A stretch of 64,000 nt of DNA from Gautieria morchelliformis (Eukaryota > Basidiomycota > Agaricomycetes > Gomphales > Gomphaceae), in contig WHVA01000495.1 of assembly GCA_015179125.1 (NCBI GenBank), positions 17,708 to 81,707 on the forward strand, given 5' to 3'. The position numbers were made by a program, and so were the translations under genes. A model generated the notes under the pieces. It did not search any database. It saw only the letters and a program-made list of their open reading frames with translations, and had not been told where the DNA came from. Position 1 is the stretch's first letter. Each line of letters begins with the position of its first letter. Positions 1 through 10,224 of the stretch are shown piece after piece.

Positions 1-843
1 CTCGAGTCCCTGGCACTTCTCTGTGCATGGCTCCGGAGTCCTGAGGATCTCTGGTCGCTGGCAACCAAGTACGCACAGCCGCAGCTGGCCATCTCTCAGA
101 TCGTGAATGAAACAGCTAGTTTCATCAATTCACGGTGGGGCCACCTGTTGGATTGGGATCATGAGGGCCTGCTCGGTCCGGCCAACTTACGCATGTACGC
201 CGATGCCCTCCATGCATTCAGCACTCCCACCCACTCTGTTTTCGGATTTATCGATTGTACGATAAGACAAACCTGCCGCCCTGGAACTAACCAAGATTTG
301 GTTTACACAGGCTATAAAAAATGCCATGGTATGAAGTTTCAAGGGATCGTTGTGCCGAATGGGCTGATCGCGCACCTTGCTGGCCCTTTCCGGGCCCCCC
401 AGAACAACAGTGGGGTTCTTAAGGAGAGTGGGCTACTCGACAAGATCAAGAGCCTGGCGATCCAGCCAGGGTCCACCCCCGACGATCCCCCAGAGCACCA
501 ATTCTTTCAGGTGTATGGGGACTCGGCCTATTCGGTCAGCCCCTACCTCCCGAGTCCATTCAGTGGCGGGGACACCTTGACACAGGAAGAGCGTGCGTGG
601 AATACGGCAATGGGAGGTGTACATATCTCAGTCGAACTCAGTTTTGGACTCGTCTTGCCAGATTGGCCTTATCTCCACTGCTACTGGAAGCACAAGATCC
701 TCGGCAATCCATGCGGCTTGCTATATCGAGTGGCAGTCCTACTCACCAATGCGCAGGCCTGTCTTGTGCCCAATCAAACGTCCGAACGATACAGATGTCC
801 CCCGCCACCGATCGAGGCGTATTTCCATGGAGGTGACTTCTGA
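1..843 (+). CDS. PIF/Harbinger-type DDE transposase (5' end outside window)
   Basis: The frame is open from base 1, so the N-terminus lies upstream of the window. The protein looks like the DDE nuclease domain (HARBI1-like) of PIF/Harbinger DNA transposons, which cuts and rejoins transposon ends. Visible catalytic blocks are GFIDCT (first Asp; the family usually has GFIDGT), YGDSAY (second Asp) and the SVELSFG block (the Glu; the usual residue after it is His). The HGMKFQG segment is also typical. The G-to-C and H-to-L changes next to catalytic residues suggest reduced or lost activity. A Myb/SANT-like partner gene lies on the opposite strand at 1260-2279, the usual two-gene layout of these elements. 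I did not find convincing terminal inverted repeats because the left end is outside the window. Confidence 0.8.
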   Translation, partial: LESLALLCAWLRSPEDLWSLATKYAQPQLAISQIVNETASFINSRWGHLLDWDHEGLLGPANLRMYADALHAFSTPTHSVFGFIDCTIRQTCRPGTNQDLVYTGYKKCHGMKFQGIVVPNGLIAHLAGPFRAPQNNSGVLKESGLLDKIKSLAIQPGSTPDDPPEHQFFQVYGDSAYSVSPYLPSPFSGGDTLTQEERAWNTAMGGVHISVELSFGLVLPDWPYLHCYWKHKILGNPCGLLYRVAVLLTNAQACLVPNQTSERYRCPPPPIEAYFHGGDF

Positions 844-850
844 CAGATGG

Positions 851-937
851 ACAAGGTGCGTTCTGGCGCATAGAGAAGGCGCGTTCTGGCACATAGAGAA
901 GGGGGTTCTGATGCATGGAGAAGGCGCATTCTGACAT
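851..937. repeat. Short tandem repeat, about 23-26 bp unit, 3-4 copies
   Basis: Directly after the transposase stop, a unit built on GCGTTCTGG followed by CATAGAGAAG recurs about four times with drift (gcgttctggcgcatagagaag and variants). The last copy runs into CATTCTGACATGTCAGAATG, a perfect inverted repeat. It probably belongs to the non-coding part of the Harbinger element. Confidence 0.7.
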
Positions 938-999
938 GTCAGAATGCTTGATGTTCTTGAATTGTGTGGAACAAGATGAAAAACAGTTAAAAACAATTT

Positions 1000-1252
1000 A
1001 TTATGTGCCAAAAAAAAATTTTTTTAAAAACAATTTACTCTGTGCCAAAAAACCAATTAAAAAGAATTTATTCTGTGCCAAAAAACAATTAAAAAGAATT
1101 TGTTCTGTGCCCAAAAAAACAATTAAAAAGAATTTATTCTGTGCCAAAAAACAATTAAAAAGAATTTGTTCTGTGCCTAAAAAAACAATTAAAAAGAATT
1201 TATTCTATGCCAAAAAAAACAAGCAATTCATTCTGTACCCAAAAAACAAACC
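1000..1252. repeat. A-rich minisatellite, about 30-32 bp unit, roughly 8 copies
   Basis: The unit is CTGTGCC followed by an A-run, CAATTAAAAAG, and AATTTRTT. It repeats about eight times between the transposase and its Myb-like partner. Alternate copies differ (TTTATT versus TTTGTT), which suggests a higher-order two-unit repeat. It is not a CRISPR array because there are no unique spacers. It separates the tail-to-tail ends of the two Harbinger genes. Confidence 0.85.
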
Positions 1253-1259
1253 CCTGAGT

Positions 1260-2279
1260 TTACTTAAGTAACCCCTCCCTGAGGATATCCAGGAGCGCAG
1301 TGGCCGTCCTTTCCTGGATGGCCAGAGCCCTGTCCTGCCGTTCCAGAAGGCTTGCATGGAAAGTTTCCATCGCCTTCTCCCTCCGCTCCTCCCGCTCCTC
1401 ACTTTTCTCAAGTATCCTGGCCACCCTTGCCGTTTCACGCACTCCATGGACGCGACTCACGCTCCTGAGTCGCGTCCTCTTGTAGCTCTCGGTGCTGGAA
1501 ACACCAGGCTCGTTGTCCTCATCCACCTGATTTTCCTTGCCGCTATCATCAGCTCGGGATGATCGCGTGCGCTTCGCCTTCACATGACCCTTCATCATAT
1601 TCACGCGCATCGATTCCCCGGCTGTACATGACACGTTCTGTGCCTGCATGATGCGTGTAATTAGCGTGTAACATAGAAACAGAAAAAAAAAAAAAAAGTT
1701 ACCTCCTTAGTGTGCCCTTTCAGTTCCTCGAGCGTACCCTTGGCCTGGATCTTCAAGTGCTGAACAGCGTCCAGTTTGCCACACAGTCCTGCAAAGGTGA
1801 CTGGGTCTTGCTCCAGCACTCTCCCCAGTGGTGACCGCGTGGAATGTTTTTCCCCCCCCTATACAGATCAGCGGCATCGACAGTGAGACTTGGTAAACAC
1901 ATACCTCTACCCATGTAAGCATAGAGGACACCTTGTTCTTCAAGGTGTCTGCCTCCCGGTTCTGGCAGAACCCCTTCTCTTGCACCAGTGTGGCAACTTC
2001 TCTCCACTTCTCACCAACCTTCATGCGTGGCGCCATGTACAGGTTGACAGCCAACACGGTGGCTAAGAGGTGGTCGAGATCACGCGTGGTGAACTCTTCA
2101 CGCGTCTTGCATGCTTTTGGCACCAGGGGCAGTTCATTGCTGGAGGGAGGGGTGGAGGGGTGAGCCGAGGTGGGGGTGTTAGATGGCCGCGATTGGTTGG
2201 CAGTATCCTTGAGAAGCACGGGATCTATCACAGCGTCAGCAAGGAGACCATAGAATGACGAGGGAGGGATAGGGTCCAT
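1260..2279 (-). CDS. Myb/SANT-like DNA-binding partner protein of the Harbinger element
   Basis: This is read as three exons on the minus strand. Exon 1 (2279 to about 1905) starts at an ATG (MDPIPPSSF) and carries a helix-rich block with REEFTTRDLDHLLATVLAV and KWREVATLVQEKGF, resembling the trihelix/Myb domains encoded by the second gene of Harbinger transposons. The exon ends at a GTATGT donor near 1904. Exon 2 (about 1835-1700) reads in a different frame (GKLDAVQHLKIQAKG). Exon 3 (1649-1260) is charged, with a coiled-coil-like ARILEKSEEREERREKAME and a LLDILREGLL tail. In this family the protein binds element DNA and helps the transposase enter the nucleus; here that role is inferred. Exon borders are by eye. 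Confidence 0.6.
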
Positions 2280-2629
2280 TGCAATGAGCGCGTGTGGTGG
2301 GCACAAGTGGACATGTTATACTTAGTAAATTCACACGATAAATTCATAATTTGCATCATCGCCGGAATCGGCCGAAGCTAATAATTCGTAATAATTCTTA
2401 CCAACATATACTCTCTATTAAGTGAGTTGCATTGGCAACTAGGGACGTCTATTGACTTTTTAGAGTTTGCGACGTGATTACATAATCATGATGATGATAT
2501 ATTGCATCGGAACTCTTGGCCATCGCTGGCAAAGAGCTAAGGTCCTGTGGTGATGTAGCTTGGCTGCGCAGCTTAGCTTGAGTGTAACTGCACTCACTCA
2601 TCATTCTACGACGGCATGCATGGATGAGG

Positions 2630-2878
2630 TGTTGGAGTTACAAGTGTGACATCCTTCCGCGTCCACAAGCACCCACATATGTGGAGCTTGAGATGCAAGT
2701 CGGAGTTCCACGGCTTTTCCTCAGTCTTATCACACACTAGTGAGACCGAGGTAAACCGTTCACATACTCACTCTTCATACACGTTATTGATCGCTCCTGT
2801 ATCTAGCTGACTACTAGTACAGGTATACAGTCTTATCACACACTAGTGAGACTGAGCTGACTACTAGTACAGCTTCCA
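2630..2878 (+). repeat. Probable 5' LTR of copia element 1
   Basis: The stretch starts TGTTGGAG and ends TTCCA just before a tRNA(iMet)-type primer site. It contains two partly duplicated blocks: TCTTATCACACACTAGTGAGA occurs near 2727 and 2830, and AGCTGACTACTAGTACAG near 2804 and 2855. No 3' partner LTR was seen, because the element is broken at its right end, so the borders rest on sequence logic only. The 350 bases before it (2280-2629) hold no gene that I can support. Confidence 0.5.
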
Positions 2879-2881
2879 ATA

Positions 2882-2892
2882 GGTTATGGGCC
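2882..2892 (+). other. Primer binding site of copia element 1 (tRNA-iMet anticodon arm)
   Basis: GGTTATGGGCC is complementary to the anticodon arm of eukaryotic initiator methionine tRNA (GGCCCAUAACC). This is the half-tRNA primer site described for Drosophila copia. It lies just inside the LTR, about 90 bp before the gag ATG. The same motif occurs in copia element 2. Confidence 0.7.
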
Positions 2893-2977
2893 TACCGTCC
2901 TCACTCTGAGTATCACACTACTGCGCGTGGATTTTCGTAACCTTTAACTTAGCTACTACCAATCCCACATCTCCACG

Positions 2978-4604
2978 ATGGTGCTCGAGTATCACGTTAG
3001 GGTGACGGACTTGGAGAAGCTTACTGAGGGCTCGTGGCTGAAATGGTCTCAGGAAATGGAGTTTTCGTTCCTCGAGGCTGGTATCATGGGCTACCTCGTC
3101 GGCTCCATTGATGAACCGCTCCATCAAAAGAAATCTGCTGACTGGTGCCTCATCAACTCATGCATCATTGGCACCCTTGGAAAGCATGTCGATGGTATGC
3201 TCCATCGCCTCTTGCTGCCGACCATGTCTGCGAAAGATGCGTGGGATCTTCTTAAGCTCCACACTCATCACGGTGGTATGATCTCCAAAATTGATGCTCT
3301 TACCTTCACCATCGGCGCTAAATTCTCTGACCTATCGAAAACTACCCACACCGTTGCTGAGGTCGAAGACGCTGTCTCCAACATTTACGACGATGGCAGA
3401 GCACCTACGCAGGACGAATACACTGTCCTTGTGCTCATGAATGCGCTGAAAGGGATGAACCTTGACTGGATTTGCAAACATCTCCTTGCGGTATTCTCTA
3501 ATGGGAAGTCTAAGACTGTTCCATCCAAGAACGATATTATCGAAACCATCCACCTGGCTGCTCGCGAGAAGCTCCATACATCTGATAAAGTCAATGCCGC
3601 TAAGTCTGACCATCGTCCTGCTGTTAAGTGCTCCAACTGTGGCCATGGCCATCCTTTCGAGCAATGCTGGAAGAAGGGCGGTGGCGCTGAGGATAAGGCG
3701 CCTGACTGGTTCAAGGAGGCCCAGAAGAAGTGTTCTGATAAGAAGCAGAAGAAACCTGAGAAATCTGCGAAGGCTAACGCTATGACGGATTCCAGTAGCA
3801 GTGATTCTGATACCGCCAATGTCGCCATCGATGCAGAGGCGTCCCTCACTGCTGAGTCGCGTCTCAATGACAGCTATTTTTCCTGCACTGCCATTGACCA
3901 CGGCGTCAGCATCTGCGCTCTTTCCTCCAATCCTGCTACCATCCCTTGGTGCACCGACTCTGGCTGCACGACCCATGTCTCCCCTGTTCGCTCCGACTTT
4001 TCTGATCTCACCCCTACCACTAGGCGGATCAAGCATGTTGGAGGTCAGTATCTCCCTGCAGCTGGTGTGGGGACGATCCGTCTGCACTGTGGAAAGGGCC
4101 GCCGACTCGTTCTGAAGGATGCTCTGTTTGTCCCTGACGCTTCCCTTCACCTTATCTCTATTGGTCATCTCGACGACGCCGGCTCTGATATCACTTTCCA
4201 TGGTGGTCGCTGTTCCATAAAGGGCCCCTCCGGTAAAGTCATGGCTCAGGGGACTAAATTGGGCTCCGACCTCTATTACATATCCGGCAACCCATCCCCC
4301 TTTCATGACAGGGCGAACGTTGCTCGCGCCACCCCTGACCTCGCTACGTGGCATAGACGTCTCAGACACCTCAACTATGCCTCTGTCATTACGATGGCGA
4401 AGTCCAGCATGGCTATAGGTATGCTGGTTGACTTATCCTCTCTCCCCCCCCTTTGTGAACATTGTGTCCTTGGCAAGCAGACAAAGACACCTATTCCCAA
4501 AGTCAGAGGGGGGGTGAGGGCGCGCAGGAGGCTTGAGAAGGTGTTTTCTGACATCACCGGTCCAGAGGACGTTGGTAGTTCGACGGGCGATAGATAAGCA
4601 CCAG
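2978..4604 (+). pseudogene. Ty1/copia gag-protease-(integrase) fragment, copia element 1
   Basis: This is one open frame from an ATG at 2978 to a stop at 4595-4597. In order it holds a copia gag domain (UBN2-like; residues about 1-200), a zinc knuckle (CSNCGHGHPFEQC, near residue 215), a Lys/Ser-rich linker, a retropepsin-type protease with WCTDSGCTTH (near residue 325), and a GAG-pre-integrase zinc region (WHRRLRHLN ... CEHCVLGKQ). It stops soon after the first integrase Asp block (FSDITGPEDVG). The rest of the integrase core is missing, so this is not a working polyprotein. Codon use is smooth and gag-PR has no premature stop, so loss came mainly by deletion and later insertions. Confidence 0.85.
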
Positions 4605-5298
4605 TGTTACGTATCGAGATTTCCACTAAGTCGGAACTGGAAAGGACAGCGGCTTCAACTTGTAGGTTGCACCCCCGATGAACTATCGTCCTAGGTATTT
4701 CGGAAATGGGTCGGAAGTCGGAAAGTACTGAATCAAAGGTTGGTCGGAACTTGAGTCGGAACTGAGGTGGAAGGCAGAAGGCGGAAGGCGGAAGGAGAGA
4801 CTGAGATCTTGCTAGACTTGCTGTACTAAGAACAGGAGATGGAGCGAAGGAAATCAAGTATCGAAGGCGATTATCTGATTGCAGAATAAGAGATATACAG
4901 GACAGGCTTTTATACAAAGAGCTGAGACAACAGGTAATGGGGTAGTACTAAGCAAATTCCAGGGGAAGCGGAAGTCGAGTAGACAATGCGTGGGAACTAA
5001 CTAATTGGGAACAATGGGACTACAAGGGGGGTTCAGGGTAGGGTAGAACAATGACAAAGAACAAGGGGTCGGGAAAACATATCTGACAACGAACTACAAG
5101 GGTGACCGGACATATGGTCTTGATGAACGGTGAGGTGGGTCCGGTGGGTCCGAGTAATAGAGTCGAAAGAACAAGGGAAATGTACAAGGGGCGGAATGTC
5201 GGAAATATCGGAGGGGCGGAAGGTGTTGCGGAAATATCGGAGGGGCGGAAGGTTCTGCGGAACTGAGGGTCGGAAGTCGGAAATGAACGGTCGTAACA
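4605..5298 (-). mobile_element. Solo gypsy-type LTR, 694 bp, TSD ACCAG
   Basis: The block is bounded by TGTTACG and CGTAACA and flanked by the perfect 5-bp duplication ACCAG (4600-4604 and 5299-5303). It has no internal coding region, so it is a solo LTR left by recombination between two LTRs. Read on the minus strand it begins TGTTACGACC, like the LTR at 15746-16281, and shares the GGGAACTAACTAAT block with it, so both belong to one gypsy family. It interrupts copia element 1. Confidence 0.9.
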
Positions 5299-5357
5299 AC
5301 CAGGTCTGGGACCTTGTCCCACGTGCGGAGGTTCCGGTTGGTCAAAATGGGTGTACC
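5299..5357 (+). pseudogene. Copia element 1, short integrase/RT linker scrap between two solo LTRs
   Basis: The 59 bases between the two solo LTRs read VWDLVPRAEVPVG, the conserved copia segment just before the reverse transcriptase. Joined across the TSD, the left flank contributes IDKHQ in the same frame. The integrase core had therefore already been deleted before the 4605-5298 LTR arrived. The coding line resumes at 6952. Confidence 0.8.
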
Positions 5358-6951
5358 TGTCATGATTCGTTTATTCTGCGAATCATTTCTCAGCACACAG
5401 CGAATGACCTCCTGAACCAGAGAATGGCTTCCCGAACCAGCAAACATCTTGCCAAAATATTCGTCACCATACTGCTTTCGCATTCGCTATTCGCATCATT
5501 CCTGCCAGGACACCAGGTGTTGGGGCCCTCATCCATCATAGAACCCATCATCTGTTAAACTCCCACTCCATGACAGACCCACATGCTCAGGATGCATTCA
5601 GATAGTGTCAGTTGCAGCCTCCATGCAGGTTGGACTCAATGGGACTCATACCACTGCAGGGCAGGACGAATTAGCTTCGCTGAAGTTTTCACTACACAGT
5701 TGTCATGACCCATTCATTTCTTGTATCCAGCTATCCCTGTTTTCCCTTTCACCACCACTCTTCCATGTTCGCTCGGCTTCGCTCCATTCAATCCTTGCTC
5801 CATTCACTATTCGCCACCTTCGCCAAATGACCATTCGCTACTCGCACCATTCACCAGTAGCCATGCCATCAAACACGATTGACATCCTTTACCTGGATTG
5901 ATGGTTCATCACTGGTCCTATCATGAATTGCAAGGAGGTGCAGGCTGTCATGACTCGTTTATTTCTTGTACCCAGCTATCCCTGTGTTCCCTTTCACCAC
6001 TCTTCCATGTTTGCTCATCTTCGCTCCATTCACTCCTCGCTCCATTCGCTATTCACCACATTCGCCATATGACCATTCGCCACTTGTATCATTCGCCAGC
6101 AGGCACGCCATCAAACACGATCGACATCCTTTACCCGGATTGATGGTTCATCACTGGTCCCATCATCTTCTCAACTCAACCCCCTTTGGGTGTTCCTATG
6201 GCCAGAATGCATTTGCGGGGCATCCTACCCATAGGTCATGTGGGATCAACCCAGCAGACAAAGAGTCCGTGCAGGGTGGTGTATATGCAGGTCCCAAGGT
6301 GTGTTTTCGTACATAGGGGCCCTCGCCCTCTTTCCCCTCTGTCGTTTCATGTTCGCACCCCTCTTCCATTCTATTGTATGTCTATTTCATCTATTATGTA
6401 TCCTGACCGCACACCCCTATCCAACCCTGACTCCAGACGGCCTCTTTCCTATTCGCTAGCGCCATATGAGCATTCAGTATAAGTAGTCTACATTCGCATG
6501 TATATTCTCCAGTTTAATTATCATATGTCCATCTTGTGCAAACTTGACCTCGCTGTGACCATCATCTTGAGCCTTTTCCTGTAGATTTCTATCTTTGACC
6601 AGAAGAGGACTTAGGCATCACTGGTGAGTTCTCATACTGCATCTTTGTTACCTTAGCCTTCGAGTTATTTTCTGTGCTGTCAGCGAAGGGCTCCGAAGGA
6701 GTGCCTTCGCCGGCGAAAGGATTGTCGCTACTTAGACAACCTTTCCGTGACACCTTGCACGTTACATTGTCAAGTGCCATGGGCTATTTCGCTATGACTG
6801 TAGATCAGGGCGAATTCCTTTCGAGTAACCCTCTTACTTCTTAAACCTTACCTCTTCGGTACTGTTCGCTGGGCGATTCGCTAGATCGCACACGCTATTC
6901 AGGCATTCGCCACTAACATGCGATATTAACACCCAAAATATAATCTTGACA
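5358..6951 (+). mobile_element. Solo LTR 'A' of the TGTCATGA family, 1594 bp, TSD GTACC
   Basis: The block starts TGTCATGATT, ends CTTGACA, and is flanked by a perfect GTACC duplication (5353-5357 and 6952-6956). Related copies lie at 8948-10219 (reverse) and 11334-12591. This copy is longest because its 5' part is internally repeated: TGTCATGA-type starts occur at 5358, 5701 and 5946. The LTR is full of CATTCGC/ATTCGCC words. No coding role is supported, but an antisense ORF (6589-6780, minus) is shared with the other copies. Confidence 0.9.
6589..6780 (-). other. Antisense ORF inside LTR A, conserved in three LTR copies
   Basis: This is a 63-codon ATG frame on the strand opposite to the LTR. 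The equivalent frame is open in LTR B (9123-9314, plus) and LTR C (12194-12415, minus). Shared words include VTCKVSRK, DNPFAGEG, SKAKVTKM and ENSPVMPKSS. I do not recognise the peptide. The start codon is ATG in A and B but GTG in C, and many differences change residues, so translation is unproven. Confidence 0.35.
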
Positions 6952-7781
6952 GTACCTCACAAGAAGGACGAATCCGGTACCCTGAGGCGCTTCAAGTCTC
7001 GTGTCATTGCTAAGGGCTTCGCGCAGCGGGCTGGCATCGACTACACTGACACGTTTGCCCCTGCGACCAGGCTGGAGTCTGTGCGCGCAATCCTTCACAT
7101 AGGTGCTGCACTGGACTGGGATATCCACCAGTTGGACATCAAGATGGCATTCTTGCATGGGGAGCTAGAGGACGAGGTGTATATGGAACAGCCAGAGGGC
7201 CACGTCGAGAAGGGGAAGGACTGGGTTTGCTGCTTGAAGAAGACCCTGTATGGCCTGGTACAATCCCTGCGGCTGTGGAATGCGAGGCTGAACAAGGCCT
7301 TGGTCGAGGAGTGCGGCTTCACAAGGGTTGCCGTCGACCACTGCATGCATGTATACGCACACCACCGCTGCCAGTACGTCGATCATGGCTGTCCATGTTG
7401 ATGACCTGTGTCACAGCCAGCATGCCACTTGAGATGCGCAACCTCAAATCAGAGATCGGCACCATCTTCAACCTTGTCGATCTCGGTGATGTTCATCACC
7501 TGCTTGGTATTGCTATCACCAGGGACCGTGCGGCTAGGACTATCTCTCTCTCCCAATCGTTGTACATCGAGACCATCACTCGCCGCTTGAACCTCCACCA
7601 TGCGTATGCCAAGTACACGCCCCTCAATCACAACGTCCTCCTAACTAAGGACATGTGCCCCAGTACCGAGAAAGAAAAGGGGGTGATGAAAAATTTCCCT
7701 TATCTCACCGCCATCGGCTCCATCATGTATGCTGTCATGGGCATGCGTCCGGACGTCGCGTTCGCTGTCAGTCATCTGAGT
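6952..7781 (+). pseudogene. Copia element 1 reverse transcriptase fragment, frameshifted
   Basis: Ty1/copia RT (RVT_2) resumes here: RRFKSRVIAKGFAQ, the LDIKMAFLHGELEDEVYMEQP block with the first catalytic Asp, LKKTLYGL, then in another frame AVHVDDL (the catalytic Asp pair), VDLGDVHHLLGI and CPSTEKEKGVMKNFPYL. A frame change near 7370 and a further break near 7430 separate the parts. It ends abruptly near 7781 after AFAVSHLS, where gypsy sequence begins. RNase H and the 3' LTR are missing. Confidence 0.8.
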
Positions 7782-8947
7782 TACGATTTTAATCATTTTT
7801 TCGTGAGGCTTTTCATTAGCAACGGTTCCCACACAGTCGCATTGACTCGGCTTGCGCATTGGGGGAGGTAAGAATCAATGCTTCTGCTCTCTGTTTCCTG
7901 AATTCTCTTGTAGTTAGTTTGTCCTCGTCTCTGCTCCCCAACCAAAAGTTTAAAGCCCTAGTAGATTCCGGTTCTACTCATTGTTTCATTGAATCAGTTT
8001 TTGTAAGTAGAAATAGTCTAAAAACCCAATCCGTAGATCCAATCCCGCTCTGTTTGTTTGATGGTAGTACAAATTCGGTAATGACTGAAGCTGTAGAACT
8101 ACCTATCCGTTTCCCCGATGGTCACACCCATTCCGTAGACTTTTATGTCACCCCCCGTGATTCATCTGTTTCGGTAGTTCTTGGACACAACTGGCTCACC
8201 CGCTACAATCCGTTGATTGACTGGGTACTGGGCAGTATTACATTCCAAACTACCCTTCCGGGCAGTCCTGTGGACAACCTGCCAGCTTCAGCTTCTAGCG
8301 CCTCTACGGCTGAGACCAAGCCAAACCCGAGCTTGGACTCCCCGGGTAGCTCTCCTGAATGCAGCGGCATTTTACCGTGCCTGCAAACTAGAGGGTTCCC
8401 AGTGTTTCCAGCTAAACCTGGCACAACCCGAACCCAAGACGTCAGCCCATTCGGCCTCTGTGCAACCCGATCCGGTGGATCTAAAGGATGTTCCAAAGGA
8501 GTACCACGACTTCGCGGATGTCTTTAGCAAATCCAAGGGTGATGCCTTGGCTCCCCACTGACCCTACGATCTGAAGATCGCTCTGGAGGATGGTGCTACG
8601 CCTCCTCAACCCCCGTTATATTCGCTCTCTACCTTGGAGCTTGCCACGCTCCGAGCTTTCATTGATGAGCACCTGAACTTGGGTTACATTTGGCCCACTC
8701 GGTCCTCCCATGGAGCCCCTATCCTCTTTGTCAAAAAGAAGAGTGGTGAAATTTGGCTCTGTGTGGAGTTCCGAGCACTCAATAAGATTACGAAGAAGGA
8801 CCGCTATCCACTCCCGTTGCTTACCGACTTGTTGGATGCACCCCGGAAGGCTCGGATTTATACCAAAATCGATCTTCGGCATGCATTCCACCTCGTCCAA
8901 GTCACTGAAGGCGACAAGTGGAAAACAGCATTCTGGACCCGGTACAG
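7782..8947 (+). pseudogene. Ty3/gypsy element, protease and 5' half of reverse transcriptase
   Basis: The frame from about 7859 holds a retropepsin (FKALVDSGSTHCFIE, then VVLGHNWLTRYNPLIDW). After a frame change and an in-frame TGA at 8559-8561 in the APH-PYDLKI block, the RT follows: SSHGAPILFVKKKSGE, CVEFRALNKITKKDRYPLP, and YTKIDLRHAFH with the first catalytic Asp. It is cut at 8947 by LTR B and continues at 10225. The left junction with copia near 7781 lacks an LTR, so the gypsy 5' end is truncated. Confidence 0.85.
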
Positions 8948-10219
8948 TGTCAAGATTGGTTTTTAGGCGTTAATATCGTGTATTAGTGAACACAGCGAAT
9001 GCCCGAATAACTTGTGCGAATAGGTATGCCGTCCGGCGAATAGATGAACCAATGAATGTTCACAAGGTAAGAGGGCTGCCCGAACGGGGCTCGCCCTATC
9101 TACAGTCGTAGCGAAATAGCCCATGGTACTTGACGATGTAACATGCAAGGTCTCACGAAAGAGCTGTCTAAGTTTCGACAATCCCTTCGCCGGCGAAGGT
9201 GCTCCTTCGGAGCCCTTCGCCAACAGCACAGAAAATGGTTCGAAGGCTAAGGTAACAAAGATGAAGTATGAGAACTCACCAGTGATGCCTAAATCCTCTG
9301 CTAGTGGAAGATAGAAGTCTCCTAGAGAAGGCTTAGGATGATGACCACAGCAAGGTCAAATTTGCACAAGATGAACGACGTATGATAATTGAACTGGGGA
9401 ATATACATGCGAATGTAAACTACTTATATTGAATGCTCGTAAGATATCAGCGAATAGGAAAGAGGCCGTCACAAGTCAGGGTTGGATAGAGGTGCGCAGT
9501 CATGATACAACATAGATGAAATAAACATACAATAGAATGTGAGACGAGGGAGAACATGAATCGATGGAGAGTAAAGGTGGCGAAGGCACTTATGGACAAA
9601 GCCATGTCTTGGGACCCGCATACATGCTACCCTGCACGGACTCTTGGTCTACTGGGTTGATCCCGCACAACCTATGGAAGGGGTGTCCTGCAAACACACT
9701 TTGGCCATACGAACGCCCAATGGGGTTGGATTAAGAAGACGATGGGGTTAATGATGAACCATCATGCCGGGTGAATGGTATCGATCATATTTGATGGTGT
9801 GCCTGCTGGCGAATGATGCGAGCAGCGAATGGCCGTTCAGCGGAATGCAAGGAAGGGTGAACAGAGGTGACATAGAGGAGGAGGGGTCGAGGTGGAGGGC
9901 GAAGCCGAGCGAACACTGAGGAGGAGTAGCAAAACGGAAACTGGGGATACCAAGGTGCAGGAAATACACAGGTCATGACAATCCAATTATCAGAACACCA
10001 TCGGAAGAGGGTCGAGCAGAGGAGGTGGTAGACCCAGTGATGATTGCCAAGTCAGCCCAAAGATGTCGATCGTGCGTTTGACGGCGTGGCGATGGTAATT
10101 GGCACGAACAGCGAGCATCGGTTGCCGAACATGACAATGGCGATCGGAACGAACATGGAAATGGGGTGAGAAATGGTAGGACAGAGCACCTGGGTATGAG
10201 GAATAAATGTGTCATGACA
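8948..10219 (-). mobile_element. Solo LTR 'B' of the TGTCATGA family, reverse orientation, 1272 bp, TSD TACAG
   Basis: On the plus strand the block begins TGTCAAGATTGG and ends TGTCATGACA. A perfect TACAG duplication flanks it (8943-8947 and 10220-10224). It is the reverse complement of the same family as LTRs A and C. The internal second copy of the LTR start ends at 9980, 239 bp from the LTR border. It splits the gypsy reverse transcriptase between the first Asp block and the region before the catalytic YxDD-type box. Confidence 0.9.
9123..9314 (+). other. Antisense ORF inside LTR B (equivalent of 6589-6780)
   Basis: This 63-codon ATG frame is antisense to the LTR, collinear with the frames in LTRs A and C, and free of stops or indels relative to them. 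The product is unknown and there is no known domain. Confidence 0.35.
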
Positions 10220-10224
10220 TACAG

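Noticed and set aside
1000..1252. Regularly spaced repeats resembling a CRISPR array
   Set aside because: The units are contiguous and nearly identical, without unique spacers, in a eukaryotic transposon context.
3332..4369. Long minus-strand ORF opposite the copia gag-protease (345 codons)
   Set aside because: It is the shadow of a well-supported plus-strand gag-protease frame and has no family features.
5605..6482. Several 70-140 codon plus-strand ORFs inside LTR A
   Set aside because: They mirror the internal LTR subrepeats, change frame between copies and have no homologous open frame in LTRs B and C.
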